Assembly (NCBI GenBank): GCA_963969595.1
Contig: OZ018408.1
Location: 23,929,823-23,993,822 of the forward strand
DNA: 64,000 nt
Source of the DNA: Neckera pumila
Taxonomy: Eukaryota > Streptophyta > Bryopsida > Hypnales > Neckeraceae
Direction: 5' to 3'
Part shown: positions 23,936 to 35,002 of the stretch, piece after piece
Layout of the letters: each line of letters opens with the position of its first letter
How positions within the stretch are numbered: position 1 is the stretch's first letter
The notes under the pieces: generated by a model
What the model saw: the letters and a program-made list of their open reading frames with translations, nothing else
Told to the model about the DNA's origin: nothing
Database searches by the model: none
Translations under genes and position numbers: made by a program

Positions 23936-24407
23936 ATGGAAGATGGCTTTTAAAGCTTCTGTGTGAATTTGATTTAATGTAAGCCTACATTATAAACGCT
24001 GAGCGTATTTTACTTCTGTCAGAATGATCAAATTTATAAAGACTCTTGTTTGCAACTCAGAGAGGATTCCAATGCAAAATTTGGATAGCGTATGCAGAAG
24101 CTATAACGTTCAAAGTTTTATTGGTAGATGACCCAAATCCGATATTAGTTCATATGTCTAGGTGGAGGACATCGTCATATCAATATGTACCCATTGTCCG
24201 ATATTCCAGGTTGTTGATTTTGGGTGTACATACCTTACACACTTGGGAGGTTACAGTAGTTTCTTACTCTTGTTTTTGGGATCTTGTTTGGAATGGGTGT
24301 GAATATCTAAAGTCCATGACATTCTATTTCTTTTCATTCTTTTCTTTTCAGGGCTATTCAAGCATTGGAATTTATCGACACTCAAAGGGACACAAGTGTA
24401 AGCACGG

Positions 24408-27177
24408 ATGTGTTGGTTGTGTGGGCTGGGACGCCGTGGGCCACAACCCCTGTTCCCTACTCCTCCGTTGCAACCGCAGCAAGACGGTGCTCAGACCATG
24501 GCTGCGCCTGGGCCATACGCGGGGGTGGACACCTACCTTCGCGGATTAGCTGGTGCTGCTGAAGGTTTTGGCCATAGCTCGATTGGAGGTTTGAATGGAA
24601 GAATCTACCACGTCACTTCCTTGGCCGGTGGGTGTACCTTCTTTGTGATTTTGAAAAATTGTCAGTATTTCATGTTTTGCCATTGTGCGAGCAGCACCGC
24701 ATGGAGAATTTCTGCCTGTATCTTTCTAATTTGAAAGAATACAGGAAATTATTTTTCACTCATGTTGTATCCCTATGAATGTATAATGTATTTACTCTCG
24801 ATTGGGTCTTTATTCTTGACTAAACTATGTAGTTTGCATCACAGAATGCCTTCTATACTAAGAAAAACAATTTGCAACATTATGTTGAGGAGAACATTTA
24901 TTGTGATTTATTGCTCGTATTGCCCAAGAGTCCCTCAATGAATCTCTCCTTAAATAGTTTCAAGATTGTCTTAATCTGCAGTGTTTTGTACTCAAAAACA
25001 TATCCCTGTATTGCCGTGGGGATGTAGCCAATAAACATAATACCCTGAGTAGGGTTTTGAACTGACATTTACTTGCTCAGTTTCTGATCTTGTTGAGAGG
25101 GTACATGAGATGTGAAACATATTCCTAACTAAGATTTGTTGTAAAACTCTCATTATCATTATGATTTGGATATATTTTTATTTTAACATTCGGTCACACA
25201 CCATAGCATGTTTGGCTGACTCTGACCCATATTCTTCTCATTCTGGTGGACCAAGCTTGATGTGGTGTGGGAATCGTCGTTGAGTTGCAGATGATGGGCC
25301 GGGCACATTACGCGAAGGATGCCGGAAGAATGAGCCCCTTTGGATTGTGTTCGAGGTGTCTGGCACCATAACGCTTTCGTCGTACTGCCGGGTTCACTCG
25401 TACAAGACGATTGACGGCCGAGGTCAGTGCATAAGGATCACAGGCAAGGGTCTGCAACTGAAGCAATGCCAGCATGTCATTATCTGCAACCTGATTTTGG
25501 ACGCCGGCCGAGGTCACGATGTTGATGGCATACAAATGAAGCCCGATGTGAAGCACGTCTGGGTGGACCGATGCTCTATCTCAGATTTTGACGATGGCTG
25601 TATCGATATCACTCGTGCATCTACCGAAATCACCGTTTCAAGGTAACCGAGAACTAGCTTATTTTTTTAAATGCTTGAGGTTTTCCAATGTAAAGAGCAT
25701 GCATCTGCTCTGCACTTATCCTTGGAGTGGGATGGATTCATTTTCAACTACTACAATTATGATTAACTCTTTAAAATTTTAGTTTGTTCATATACGATTC
25801 AGAAAAATGCATGAAAAGATGCTTTGGAATCCTTTTTCAATTGCCAAGTTAATGTAGTGTAATTATAGGAGCCATGCTCAGTGATTACTTGTAAACTTTG
25901 AGGAATACAGACCTTACTTCATGAGAGCTGACTCGTATGGATCAAGAGAATCAGGGCAACGGTGTCATGAATATTATTTCCTGGTTATCTCTCCCTTGTC
26001 TGGGCCATGATCGATTCCTATTGGGAATTCATTGGTGGTAGCGATGTCGTTTTCGTTTTTGATAAAATTATTTTAGTCTAATAATGAACCATGCAATTAC
26101 AGATGCCATTTCAGTAAGCACGACAAGACTATGCTGATTGGGGCCGATCCAAACCACGTGGGTGATCGCTGCATTCGGGTTACAATCCATCACTGTTTCT
26201 TTGATGGAACAAAACAAAGACATCCACGACTGCGCTTCGGGAAAGTCCACCTCTACAACAACTATACACGAGGGTGGACAGTTTATGCCATTTGTGCCAG
26301 TGTCGAGGCTCAGGTAAACGTTCTGCACTTCATCTTGCAGCTTGAGGGGAAGTCGTAGATCGATGCCTTGCAGTCCTTTCTTATGATATAATTTGTGGAT
26401 TGTGCCATTTTTGTGCATTCTTGATTTTCTTGGAGTCGTAACTGTAAGAGAAGTTGATTTATATGGCAGATGATTTAAATTTCCATACATGCGGGTCAAA
26501 GTTCAAATGGAATTTTAATATTTATCATTATCATCACATATCTCCTTGAAGAGCTTCCTTTCTGTAGCGAGATTTCACTCTTGGATTTGTCTCTCTATGC
26601 AGATTTTGTCTCAGGGTTGTATTTATGAGGCTGGGAGCAAGCTCAAAGCTTTTGAATATTACACTGAAAAGGTGAATGCCACTCCCACTTTCCCTTTATA
26701 GAAAAAACCTTCCGGACTGGGATGTCATTGTTCAGCGAATGCCCTAGTTATATTAGCATGCACGGCTTCCTTCCATACAGAAAATTTTACTGAATACCAA
26801 TAAGATCAGGAGCATGTTTGAGCGACTTTTCCTTTTATTGACAACTGATACGGGAAAGCCTCTTATGGGTGACTGTCCATAACGAACTTCCATTCAGGCT
26901 ATGATTGTACAACTGCGTTTTTTCATTCTTGCAATTTCAGGCTGGCGACAAAGCTCATGAAGCGTCGGGCAGTATTCGGTCGGAAGGGGATGTGCTTTTG
27001 AAGGGTGCCCAGGGGCACCAACAGCATCCAGAGCAAGTGTTTCGAGCTGAGAGCTTCTATCCCACTTGGAGCCTTGAGCGCGCCGATGATGCTCTGAAAA
27101 AGAAAGTGTCCAGTATTGCAGGGTGGCAGAACATTCCTAGACCCCCTGATTTGGCACCAGGCCATGCAAGTTCTTGA
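24408..27177 (+). CDS. Pectate lyase 4-like protein, five exons
   Basis: Polysaccharide lyase family 1 enzyme, cleaving de-esterified pectin by beta-elimination in the cell wall. Exons by splice consensus and frame: 24408-24627, 25291-25642, 26103-26313, 26603-26671, 26941-27177; together 362 codons. Motifs in order: GFGHSSIGGLNGRIYHVTSL, DDGPGTLREGCR, DGRGQCIRITGKGLQL, then VWVDRCSISDFDDGCIDI with calcium-site acids, CHFSKHDKTMLIGAD, and KQRHPRLRFGKVHLYNNY, which holds the catalytic Arg region. The WVDRCS form and GDRCIRVTIHHCFFDGT resemble the plant pectate lyase 4-like group, not the classic WIDHC group. The start is uncertain: the frame is open from 24402, the first ATG is 24408, and no signal peptide follows it. 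A better acceptor may be the pyrimidine-rich CAG ending at 24479, with a signal-anchor exon upstream in the tandem array. Confidence 0.82.
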
Positions 27178-28875
27178 GACATCAAGCTCTTGAAAGGAGC
27201 TGTGAACACCTTGGGCTCAATTGGTAATTCAAGGATGAATCAAGGTATCCAAGATACTCTGATTCTGTGACATCTTGTTTTTTGGCATAAGTCCTCTCAT
27301 CTACTTGAGTTCAAGAGTGAAATCATTGTTATTCAAGCCAACTATTATAGCCAACTGCAGTTACTGTGATTGACAGTGAAAGGGTGAGTGGTTAACATTG
27401 CTCTAGAATGTTGCATAGTTCATAAAACTGAAGGGTGTTTCCTTGGCATCAGATTGAGCCCAACATCCATAAATAGAGTGTTTATGTACAGGTTTATGTA
27501 GAATAACTTTCATGCATGAATTCTTTTTGTGCAATACAGATTAGTGGCAACGATATTTGAGATTGTCCTTTGTCAGCTACATGCCTGCTGTACTGTCCAA
27601 GAAGAATAGATGCTTGGAGATTGTGCATTTTGATCTCTATCCTTGTGCCGTTTGGTACCAAATTTTTCTAGCTGCCGTTTTAGAGCAGGAAAACGTTATG
27701 TGATCATTCAAATAGAATTTGTCCTTTTGGTTGCAGTAGTCAGTAAAACTGTCAAGTACAGTACATGTATTGTGAAACATGGTCCTGGCAGTAAAACTTC
27801 TTCTGTTGAGCACTCAATCATCAGTCTTCACATTTCTCTTGCACATCTGTGACTCTGTGAGTAACTTGCAAACCTGTCTCTCATTTGCGCAGGTCTCTCT
27901 TTTGTACCTTTGATTCACATTTGGATGAAGCCCTTGAAGACTTAGTCAATGTGCTTGCTTTTGGGGGTGACAATGATCTGAACACTTTATGAGGATTGTT
28001 ATGGCAGAAACTGCCAGAGACTGTACTAATTTATTCTCCAGTGGAACATTATTTGGTGCAGCATGAGTACAGGGTTGAAGTACACTGGTTGAAGCTGAAC
28101 TGGTGAAGGCACAACCTTGAAATACCGGTAACAAGAAATCCTACAACCTTCTTCATTCTACCTTGTCGTAGTTTATTCTATTTTATGTCTACGTGTACAT
28201 CAGTCTACTGTTATGAAAAATGGATATGAGGGTGCACTTACATGGTTCCTATGCAACATGCTAAAATTATTGAGATAACAAGGTTTTAAGTTACAGTACC
28301 TCTATGAGGAGGATTGGGCACTTGTTAACTCAAATGTGTCATACAGTGTCATAAAATGCAATGAATTATTGGAATCTTGGTAAAATTATCATCTTAGTCC
28401 TGTTAGCAGTGGCACATGATGTGCAATCAAAAGTGGCCCTAAGATCTTTGCAGCATGGTTTAGAGCGCAGACCTGGTCCATGACAGAGTCAAAGGGAAGA
28501 CTATGTGGAGATGTGGCAACGTGGAGAAGTGGAGACAGATCCGGCTAGTAAGTGGTCAAATATGTACCTCAGTGAAGGACAGTGTTGTTGTTTGTCCTCA
28601 ATACTGCTGAAACTCATGTTTTTCATTCTTTCAAGAGGAATTTGTCAGTTCAGCAAGCTTTCTGAGCCCAGTTCCCCACTTCGCTTGATTTCGAAGCACA
28701 CTCCCAAAACTGCTGCAAGTTTGCAACCCAATCTTTGCAAGTTTGTAACCCAGTCTTTGCAAGTTTGCAACCCAGTCTTTGCAAGTTTACAACCTGATGA
28801 CGGCATTTTCATCAACTATCAGTGCATGTTTGAGTGCATAGTGAGTGACAATGCACTCAAATTGACCCTGTCCAA
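27178..28875. other. 3' flank of pectate lyase and spacer
   Basis: The first few hundred bases are probably 3' untranslated sequence. No further gene is supported. The 22 bp tandem repeat at 28714-28796 is listed separately and lies in an open frame I regard as spurious. Confidence 0.35.
28714..28796 (+). repeat. 22 bp minisatellite, about four units
   Basis: Unit GCAAGTTTGCAACCCAGTCT with variants, directly repeated nearly four times (about 28714-28796). Because 22 is not a multiple of three the frame changes in each unit, which argues against coding use. Confidence 0.8.
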
Positions 28876-28877
28876 TA

Positions 28878-29025
28878 CTCTCTCCGTCCCGAAATGATCT
28901 TCTGGTTGCATGTTGTGATGTGGGAGGAAGGGGTTGGTGGCAGTTCCAAGAGCGACTACAATGGGAATGAATGAAGCAGGTAGAGATTCAAGTTCAAGAA
29001 GATCATTTTGGGACGAAGGGAGGAG
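28878..29025. mobile_element. Stowaway MITE
   Basis: A 148 bp element with TA on both sides (28876-28877, 29026-29027). The left end CTCTCTCCGTCCCGAAATGA and the right end, in reverse complement CTCCTCCCTTCGTCCCAAAA, are the classic Stowaway terminus. About 30 bp of terminal inverted repeat, extending to the AGAAGATC word. Established: Stowaway elements are non-autonomous, moved by mariner-like transposases. Confidence 0.88.
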
Positions 29026-29027
29026 TA

Positions 29028-30219
29028 TTTTTTTTCAGAAGTGAGGTTGAATTTCAGGAATCAGATATGTTCGGATATGTCCAGAAATGTTCAACTCAAA
29101 ATTCAAAAGATATTAGATAATGCATAAGTATTTGTATCCATATAATTAATTATCCATATTATTAATGTCTTCATATCTATATCATGTATATGTATGAGTA
29201 TTTTGGTGTGTATATACATACATGCATTTATATATGTATTCCCATGCACTCAACTAATCAGGCATAAAATTTTAAATGGGGTTAGATTTTGTTGTTGTTT
29301 TGGATGGCCTCCCTTTTCTGAGATTGAATGACAATCATTTTTTTAGTGTTTGAAGAGACTTGATAGAAATATCTATACCAATAGATGAAGATTTTACGGT
29401 TTTAATTTCATTAACCATTTTAGAGGTAGTCAAAGAAGGTTCAAATGCAATCACTTAGTAGGAGTGTTGGAGATGGTAATTAGAAAGTAGGATTGATGTC
29501 TCATGCTATAAATAATGATAAGACCATATCTGTTTAGTCACCAAATCATGGGCTTGTAGGGATTGGTCTAATTTCTCCTTTGGGACATAGGTATATAAAC
29601 TAGTATAATCCAGACCTAGCCATGTCATCTAATCTTCTTTATTTTTTAATTTCAAACCATGACTTCTTGTGGCTTGTGAAAATGGAGGAATCTATAGGGT
29701 AGTTAGACATGTTGCCTTTTCAAATACCTCTATTGTAAGAATATAATTTAGAATAGGCAAAATTAGTGAAGATCATTACATGTGTTGGTTAAAAAACTAA
29801 AAATCAAAATTAAAAAAAAGAAATTCCCATATATCCTTCTCCAATGTGTTGTAAATCATGAGGTTCAATTTAGGGTTCTTGATCATTTAAGGAATAAAAT
29901 GAAGGAAATATTATTGTACCACTAAAAATGCTAGCATGCCATTTATGATAGGTTATGAATTAGAGTAAGGTCACTACACCTAAATGCATATCAAGAAGCA
30001 ATTCAACATTGTTCCTTTTCTTAAATTGTCTAATTTTTGGTTGGATCTTATTGGATCTGAAGAATATTCAAGATTCTCTACTTATGCATTTATTGGACAT
30101 TGGATGATTACACTATGACCTTTCAAATTGCTAAAAAATAGGCATATCCGGAAAACAACACAATTCTTGCTGGAAGTCAAGAGTATTTTGGATTCTTTGT
30201 TTATCCATTTGTTGAACAC
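29028..30219. other. AT-rich spacer
   Basis: Irregular TA-rich simple sequence at about 29100-29240 (ATATATGTAT words). No gene supported. Confidence 0.35.
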
Positions 30220-30221
30220 TA

Positions 30222-30451
30222 CACCAAATAGTGAAATTAGGTTGTCCCACACTAATTTCTCGACAGCCCACACTATAGAAATATTCATTGCTTTTGTACA
30301 ATGAAGCATTCAATTCAGAGCCATGTGTTGGTGTAGATTTGTGCACTAGTACAAGGCATGGTTCAGAGAGTGGCATGTGGAACAAGCATTGATGCATGAT
30401 CTCAGGGAAGGCAACCTAATTGACAAGGCAACCTAATTTCACTATTTTGTG
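30222..30451 (+). mobile_element. TA-flanked MITE, ACACAAAATAGTG ends, copy 1 of an abutting pair
   Basis: A 230 bp element between TA at 30220-30221 and TA at 30452-30453. Ends are CACCAAATAGTGAAATTAGG on the left and the inverse CCTAATTTCACTATTTTGTG on the right. It is head-to-tail with the next copy and shares the single TA between them. Confidence 0.8.
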
Positions 30452-30453
30452 TA

Positions 30454-30680
30454 CACAAAATAGTGAAATTAGATTGTCCTACACTAATTTCTTGACAATC
30501 CACACTCATGAAATATTCATTGCTTTTGTACAATGATACATTTAATTTAGAGACATGCAATGTATGGCATAGATTTGTGCACCAGTTCAAAGCTTGGTTC
30601 CACGTTGATCTATAAGGTAGGTAATTTATCTCAGGTAAGGCAACCTAATTGATAAAGCAACCTAATTTCACTATTTTGTG
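30454..30680 (+). mobile_element. TA-flanked MITE, ACACAAAATAGTG ends, copy 2 of an abutting pair
   Basis: A 227 bp element between TA at 30452-30453 and TA at 30681-30682, in the same orientation as copy 1. The junction of the pair is a perfect palindrome of about 40 bp centred on GTGTACAC. Internal matches to copy 1 include AATATTCATTGCTTTTGTAC and TAGATTTGTGCAC. Confidence 0.8.
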
Positions 30681-30860
30681 TAGATGATTATACTCTGACT
30701 TTTCAAATTGCTAGAAATAAGTATACTCGAAAGCAACCCCAAGACTCTCATCAACAGAGAGCGTATACTATTTTCCGGCAAGAATTTGCAAGGTCGGTTT
30801 TAGAAATGGGACACAATTGGGTGCAGTTGCTTTCCAGAAACCCAAGAGTTCAAATCGGTT

Positions 30861-31127
30861 TCATCTGTGTGGAGACAAGATTCCGTGAAACAACAACTAC
30901 AGTACTGGAAGGAAGCCAAGCTCATCATGCCCATGGCTGCAAATCCTCTGTTACTGGCTTTTGACAAGAATGACGACAACTCAAATTACAAACCCAACAT
31001 GGTAGGTGAACTGGAGCTCTGGAACCAAGTGAAACCGAAGTGGATATTCGGCACCAAAATGGAATTCAAAGAGAGGATAGCAAGTCAAAGTGTGGACTAC
31101 ATAACGGTTGCAAGCTTGGAGGCTTGA
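30861..31127 (+). other. Unrecognised open frame, possible gene fragment
   Basis: The frame is open for about 89 codons with gene-like composition (QYWKEAKLIMPMAANPLLL, then ELELWNQVKPKWIFGTKM) and ends just before a MITE at 31139. The first in-frame ATG is internal. I do not recognise the family and see no partner exons. It may be a fragment of a host gene or of a transposon; a functional gene is unlikely but not excluded. Confidence 0.3.
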
Positions 31128-31138
31128 GATGGTTACTA

Positions 31139-31410
31139 AGGTGGGTACACCCCAAACCGCCACAAATTGGTATTGTGCCTAGTTACTATTATTGGGCTGG
31201 TCACATTTTCATATTGTCTTGTTGGCAAGTGAAAGGAGGTTCCAACGCACCAGAGAATGCAGCATTTGGATATTGTATGCAAAAATTATTAAGGAACAAA
31301 ATTTGGTTCTAAAAGCATTTCTTCCACATAGGTACGGAACTGATTTTGGAAATGTACAGAGAGTATAGATGGCGGTTTAAGGTCAGTGGCACATTTAGGT
31401 GTACCTACCT
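31139..31410 (+). mobile_element. TA-flanked AGGT-type MITE, tandem copy 1
   Basis: A 272 bp element between TA at 31137-31138 and 31411-31412. Ends AGGTGGGTACACCCCAAACC and, inverted, AGGTAGGTACACCTAAATGT. Collinear with 31424-31709, sharing GGCAAGTGAAAGGAGGTT and GAATGCAGCATTTGGATAT. Confidence 0.8.
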
Positions 31411-31423
31411 TAGACATATTGTA

Positions 31424-31709
31424 ACGTGGGCACCTCAAAAACTGCCACTTTTTGCTACTGTGCCTACTCCTTACTATTATTAAACTGATCAGATTTTTGC
31501 ATTTTCTTGGTGGCAAGTGAAAGGAGGTTTCAACGTACCAAAGAATGCAGCATTTGGATATCGTATGCAAAAGTTATGTAGGGTCAAAGTTTTTTTGGTA
31601 GAGGTTCTGAAATTGTTTCTTCTACATAGGAGTATATATTGATTTTGGGAATGTACACGAATTGATGATGGCATTTTTGGGTAAGTGGCACATTATGAGG
31701 TGCCCACCT
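31424..31709 (+). mobile_element. TA-flanked AGGT-type MITE, tandem copy 2
   Basis: A 286 bp element between TA at 31422-31423 and 31710-31711, 13 bp after copy 1 and in the same orientation. Ends ACGTGGGCACCTC and, inverted, AGGTGGGCACCTC. The terminus resembles that of the 40668-40961 family (AGGTAACTGCACC). Confidence 0.78.
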
Positions 31710-31711
31710 TA

Positions 31712-32093
31712 ATTCTTGCTAGTCACATTTTTTTGTTACATTGCACTTGGCACTAGATGATTCAAAAGAGCGTGGGTGGTTTAGAGTCATAAATTCCATC
31801 TTCAAATCCATCATTTTTTGAAGGGGTTGTAGATCTTTAAGATTTAATAATCAATCTTCATCAAGTTTGTAGAAGAAGGTTATGTATGGTAATCAACCTT
31901 GTGGCTCCTCAAATAATCTAGCATATGTCCTGAACACCTACATGTTCAACTATCTACCCAATGGATTACAAATGTATTGTAAAGTGCACTTCATCCAATT
32001 CATATTTGATACAGAAGTTTCAAAGATAATAGTACAATAAAAATATCCTTAGGTATGCAAACTCTTCACCAAAGTTCACACTTTATACAAAAC
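31712..32093. other. Spacer between MITE groups
   Basis: AT-rich, nothing recognised. Confidence 0.3.
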
Positions 32094-32097
32094 TTAA

Positions 32098-32618
32098 CCC
32101 CTAAAAGCCCAAGGGGTTTGGACAAAATACAAATGTGTTATAAAATATAAATTCTAAAACTTTTTTGAAGTTTGCATCAAAGAAGATAATGTGAAGCACA
32201 AAAAGTAGAAAGCATCCGTACGGTCAAAATTATGAAATTATATTTAGACTTTTTTAATATGAATTTTGAAGATATAACTACAAAAATTCACTAAAAATAC
32301 AATTTCTATTTTTAGCATTTGAACTTTTTTTTATTGGTCAAAATTGCGGTTTCTATTGATTTGTGAATAAAATGCTTGAGATCTAGTAATGAGAACACCA
32401 ATACTTTTCCCATATAGTAAGTTTTTCAATACTAGGCAAATCTAGACACTTTGTGCTATTTCTCTTATAGTTTTTGTTTGACCGTAGCGATCTGAGTTTT
32501 GAGTATAAATATTGATAGACAACCCAATCTTTAGCAATTTTTTTTTTTTTTTTTTTTCCCAAACATTTTGCCCAAAGTCAGGTAGCGACCATAAAATGAT
32601 CGCTTGAGTGCTTAGGGG
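32098..32618. mobile_element. TTAA-flanked element, F family
   Basis: TTAA at 32094-32097 and 32619-32622 flank 521 bp. Left end CCCCTAAAAGCCCAAG; right end inverted CCCCTAAGCACTCAAG. Contains a run of about 20 T at 32538-32557. Body unrelated by eye to the C and D families; non-coding. Confidence 0.7.
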
Positions 32619-32846
32619 TTAAGAAGACAACTTGTGTCAAGCCCTTAAGCAATCCTTTATACAAATACTTTTGCTAATTTGGTCTAGACTATTGGACCTT
32701 GTCATTTTTTGATGCAATTTTTCGAGACTTGAGTATTAGACTTAGTCAATCTATGGAAAATGGATCGTTACACTAAACTCTGGATATAACCTACTACTGC
32801 GAAATGGATATCTATTTTATGAAAATGAAAAGGCAAAAGTCCGAGT

Positions 32847-32866
32847 TCTATATATATATATATATA
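32847..32866. repeat. TA dinucleotide microsatellite
   Basis: About ten consecutive TA units between two TTAA elements. No other content in the 400 bp spacer 32623-33019. Confidence 0.8.
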
Positions 32867-33023
32867 TGAATATAGATATTTTGGAGATGTTATTGTTATT
32901 TACTATTATTTTGTAAAATTGATTTTGCAATCTTTCGTTCAAGCACATAGCAATTAAGTTGTCATCTAGAATTGCAACAGTCTAAGAGTGCACTTACTTG
33001 CTTTATAGGAGAGCTTGCATTAA

Positions 33024-33932
33024 CCCCTAAAGTCCCAAGGCATTTTTCTGTCAAAAACGACTCAAAACTGTTAGTTCTGCTACGTTCATATAAGAAAAAG
33101 AGAAAAAGTAATTTTTTCTTAAAATCTAACCATCTGATCTTCTACTTAACATATCTAGGATCATGTGGTAAAAACTTCATAAAGTTTGACCGTATAGATT
33201 AGAAGATATGAGTGTTCAAAGTTGGAAAAATTTGATTTTTTGAACACTGACTTGCAATTTCAGATGACTTTGACAGCCATTTGGAAAAAAAAATTGCACT
33301 ATAGACTTTGAATTTAATTCTTTTTATGTTGAATAATTGAGTTGAGAATTTAGGAAAAAAATTTCAAAAAAAATACACTTTATTTTCATTCTTTAAAAAA
33401 TTATTAAGTAGAAGTAGGTCCAAGATTGAAAGAAAAACTAAATTATCAATAGCTCTACGATGGGATTAAAACACTATAATTCCAATGGTGAGATTGTTTT
33501 AGCAAGTTTACTCAGCCTTGTCAAACAATTTTTTTGAAAAATTGTGAAAATTGCATTTAGAAATGAGTCCCACAAGTTATTTTTTCAAGAAGATGCTCTA
33601 ATTGCCTGAAAAATAAGATTGTTTGTAACAAATCCAAATGGAATGAATCAAAGCTTCCCATATAGATAAAAATACAATCTATAAGAAAATATTTTTTAAA
33701 AATATTTTAAATTTTTTGTGTGAAGATTTCTACCTGCCGCACCAAAAGAAGGGACCTTTTGGCCATAACTTTTGCTCCCGGGCACCGATTGAAATAAAAA
33801 TTATATTCCCATAAAGCTAGTGTGTTTTTCTATCTTCACAAGAAGTTTCAGAAAATAATGATGAGTATTGAAGCCGTAGTAGCCTGCCCAAAATCCATTT
33901 TGTCCCCCAAGGGGACAATGGGACTTTAGGGG
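33024..33932 (+). mobile_element. TTAA-flanked non-autonomous element, C family reference copy
   Basis: TTAA at 33020-33023 and 33933-33936 flank 909 bp. Left end CCCCTAAAGTCCCAAGG; right end inverted CCCCTAAAGTCCCATTG. Just inside the right end a palindrome GTCCCCYTGGGGGAC-like sequence occurs at about 33902-33916. No coding capacity. This is the best-preserved C-family member here and the one I used to orient the others. Confidence 0.82.
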
Positions 33933-34075
33933 TTAAATAATATATATTCTCAAAACTATATGCAAGATTAGAGAAGACTTTAATTTTTCTAATTTAAGAC
34001 ATTGGATGAGAACTTTGGCCTTTGGCATGTCCAATCATGGTTCAAATTTGCACAAACTCTTTTTTTGTGGTTTAA

Positions 34076-34998
34076 CCCCTAAAGGACCAACATGCGTTTT
34101 TTGGCTGTATAGAATTTTTGGGCAGGTATGTACAAGTAGAGATTTCCATATTTTTGGCTGAAATGTTAATAGAAGGTGGAGGCAAGGAATATCTTTCATA
34201 TGCACCAAATTTCATGCCATTTGGAAATATGAGTCAAAAGTTATAGCCTAACATGTTAATTTTTTTCATAACTAGGCAGTTCGGGTAGATCAGATAAAAA
34301 TCACTTTTTTCAAAAACAAAATTTGAAATTGGTTTTCTAGAGTTATATATAGATAAAAAGCTTTGAATCATCCCATTTTGATCAATGAGTCAAAAGTTAT
34401 AAAGACTTTAAGTTTGCGGGCAGTTATGGATTCTCTATTCTAAAATAAACTTTGAAGTCCTTTATCTTACTCAATTTTCAATATCTTTTGAAAAGAATAA
34501 AATCCTAGGATGTAGATTATTTATTACATCATTGCCACCATTGGCATAAGCATTGTTTCAGTTCCATAATTAAATTCTTAACAATTTTGTATTTTGAATC
34601 ATTCTCTACTACTATCTACTTACTATTTTTTTCCTATATGTTGTACAATTCCAAATGAAGTGAAAATTTTCAAGCATGTAGCCAACTTGTCTAGGAAAAA
34701 GAATATAAAGAAGCACCATCATTGTGGACATCTTTTATCGGAAAGTGAGCTTGTGAAGTGCTACTGCCCTATTTTTTGTAGGGCCAAAAAAATGGTTTCA
34801 GAGAATTTGAATGCTTATATCTTGCAATCCACGTGGTGGAGATTCTTGAAATTTTTATCATATGTTTTCAAGTCAGCATACTACAAGATCCTACAGTTAC
34901 ATGTGTCAAAAAGTTTTTTTTCAAAAATTGGATACCTGTACTAAAAATGGCAATTTTTGAGCGTTTTTGGTGAGAACATAGTCATGGAAATTTAGAGG
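34076..34998 (+). mobile_element. TTAA-flanked non-autonomous element, D family
   Basis: TTAA at 34072-34075 and 34999-35002 flank 923 bp, the same body length as the copy at 6679-7601. Left end CCCCTAAAGGACCAAC; right end inverted CCTCTAAATTTCC. Nearly identical, in inverse orientation, to 36757-37680, so these two are the youngest pair in the window. Confidence 0.85.
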
Positions 34999-35002
34999 TT
35001 AA

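Noticed and set aside
24046..24549. 167-codon frame upstream of the pectate lyase
   Set aside because: It crosses a good splice acceptor at 24351 and is out of frame with the pectate lyase motifs from 24498 on.
28505..28897. 130-codon open frame
   Set aside because: It runs through a 22 bp minisatellite whose period shifts the frame and into a Stowaway element.
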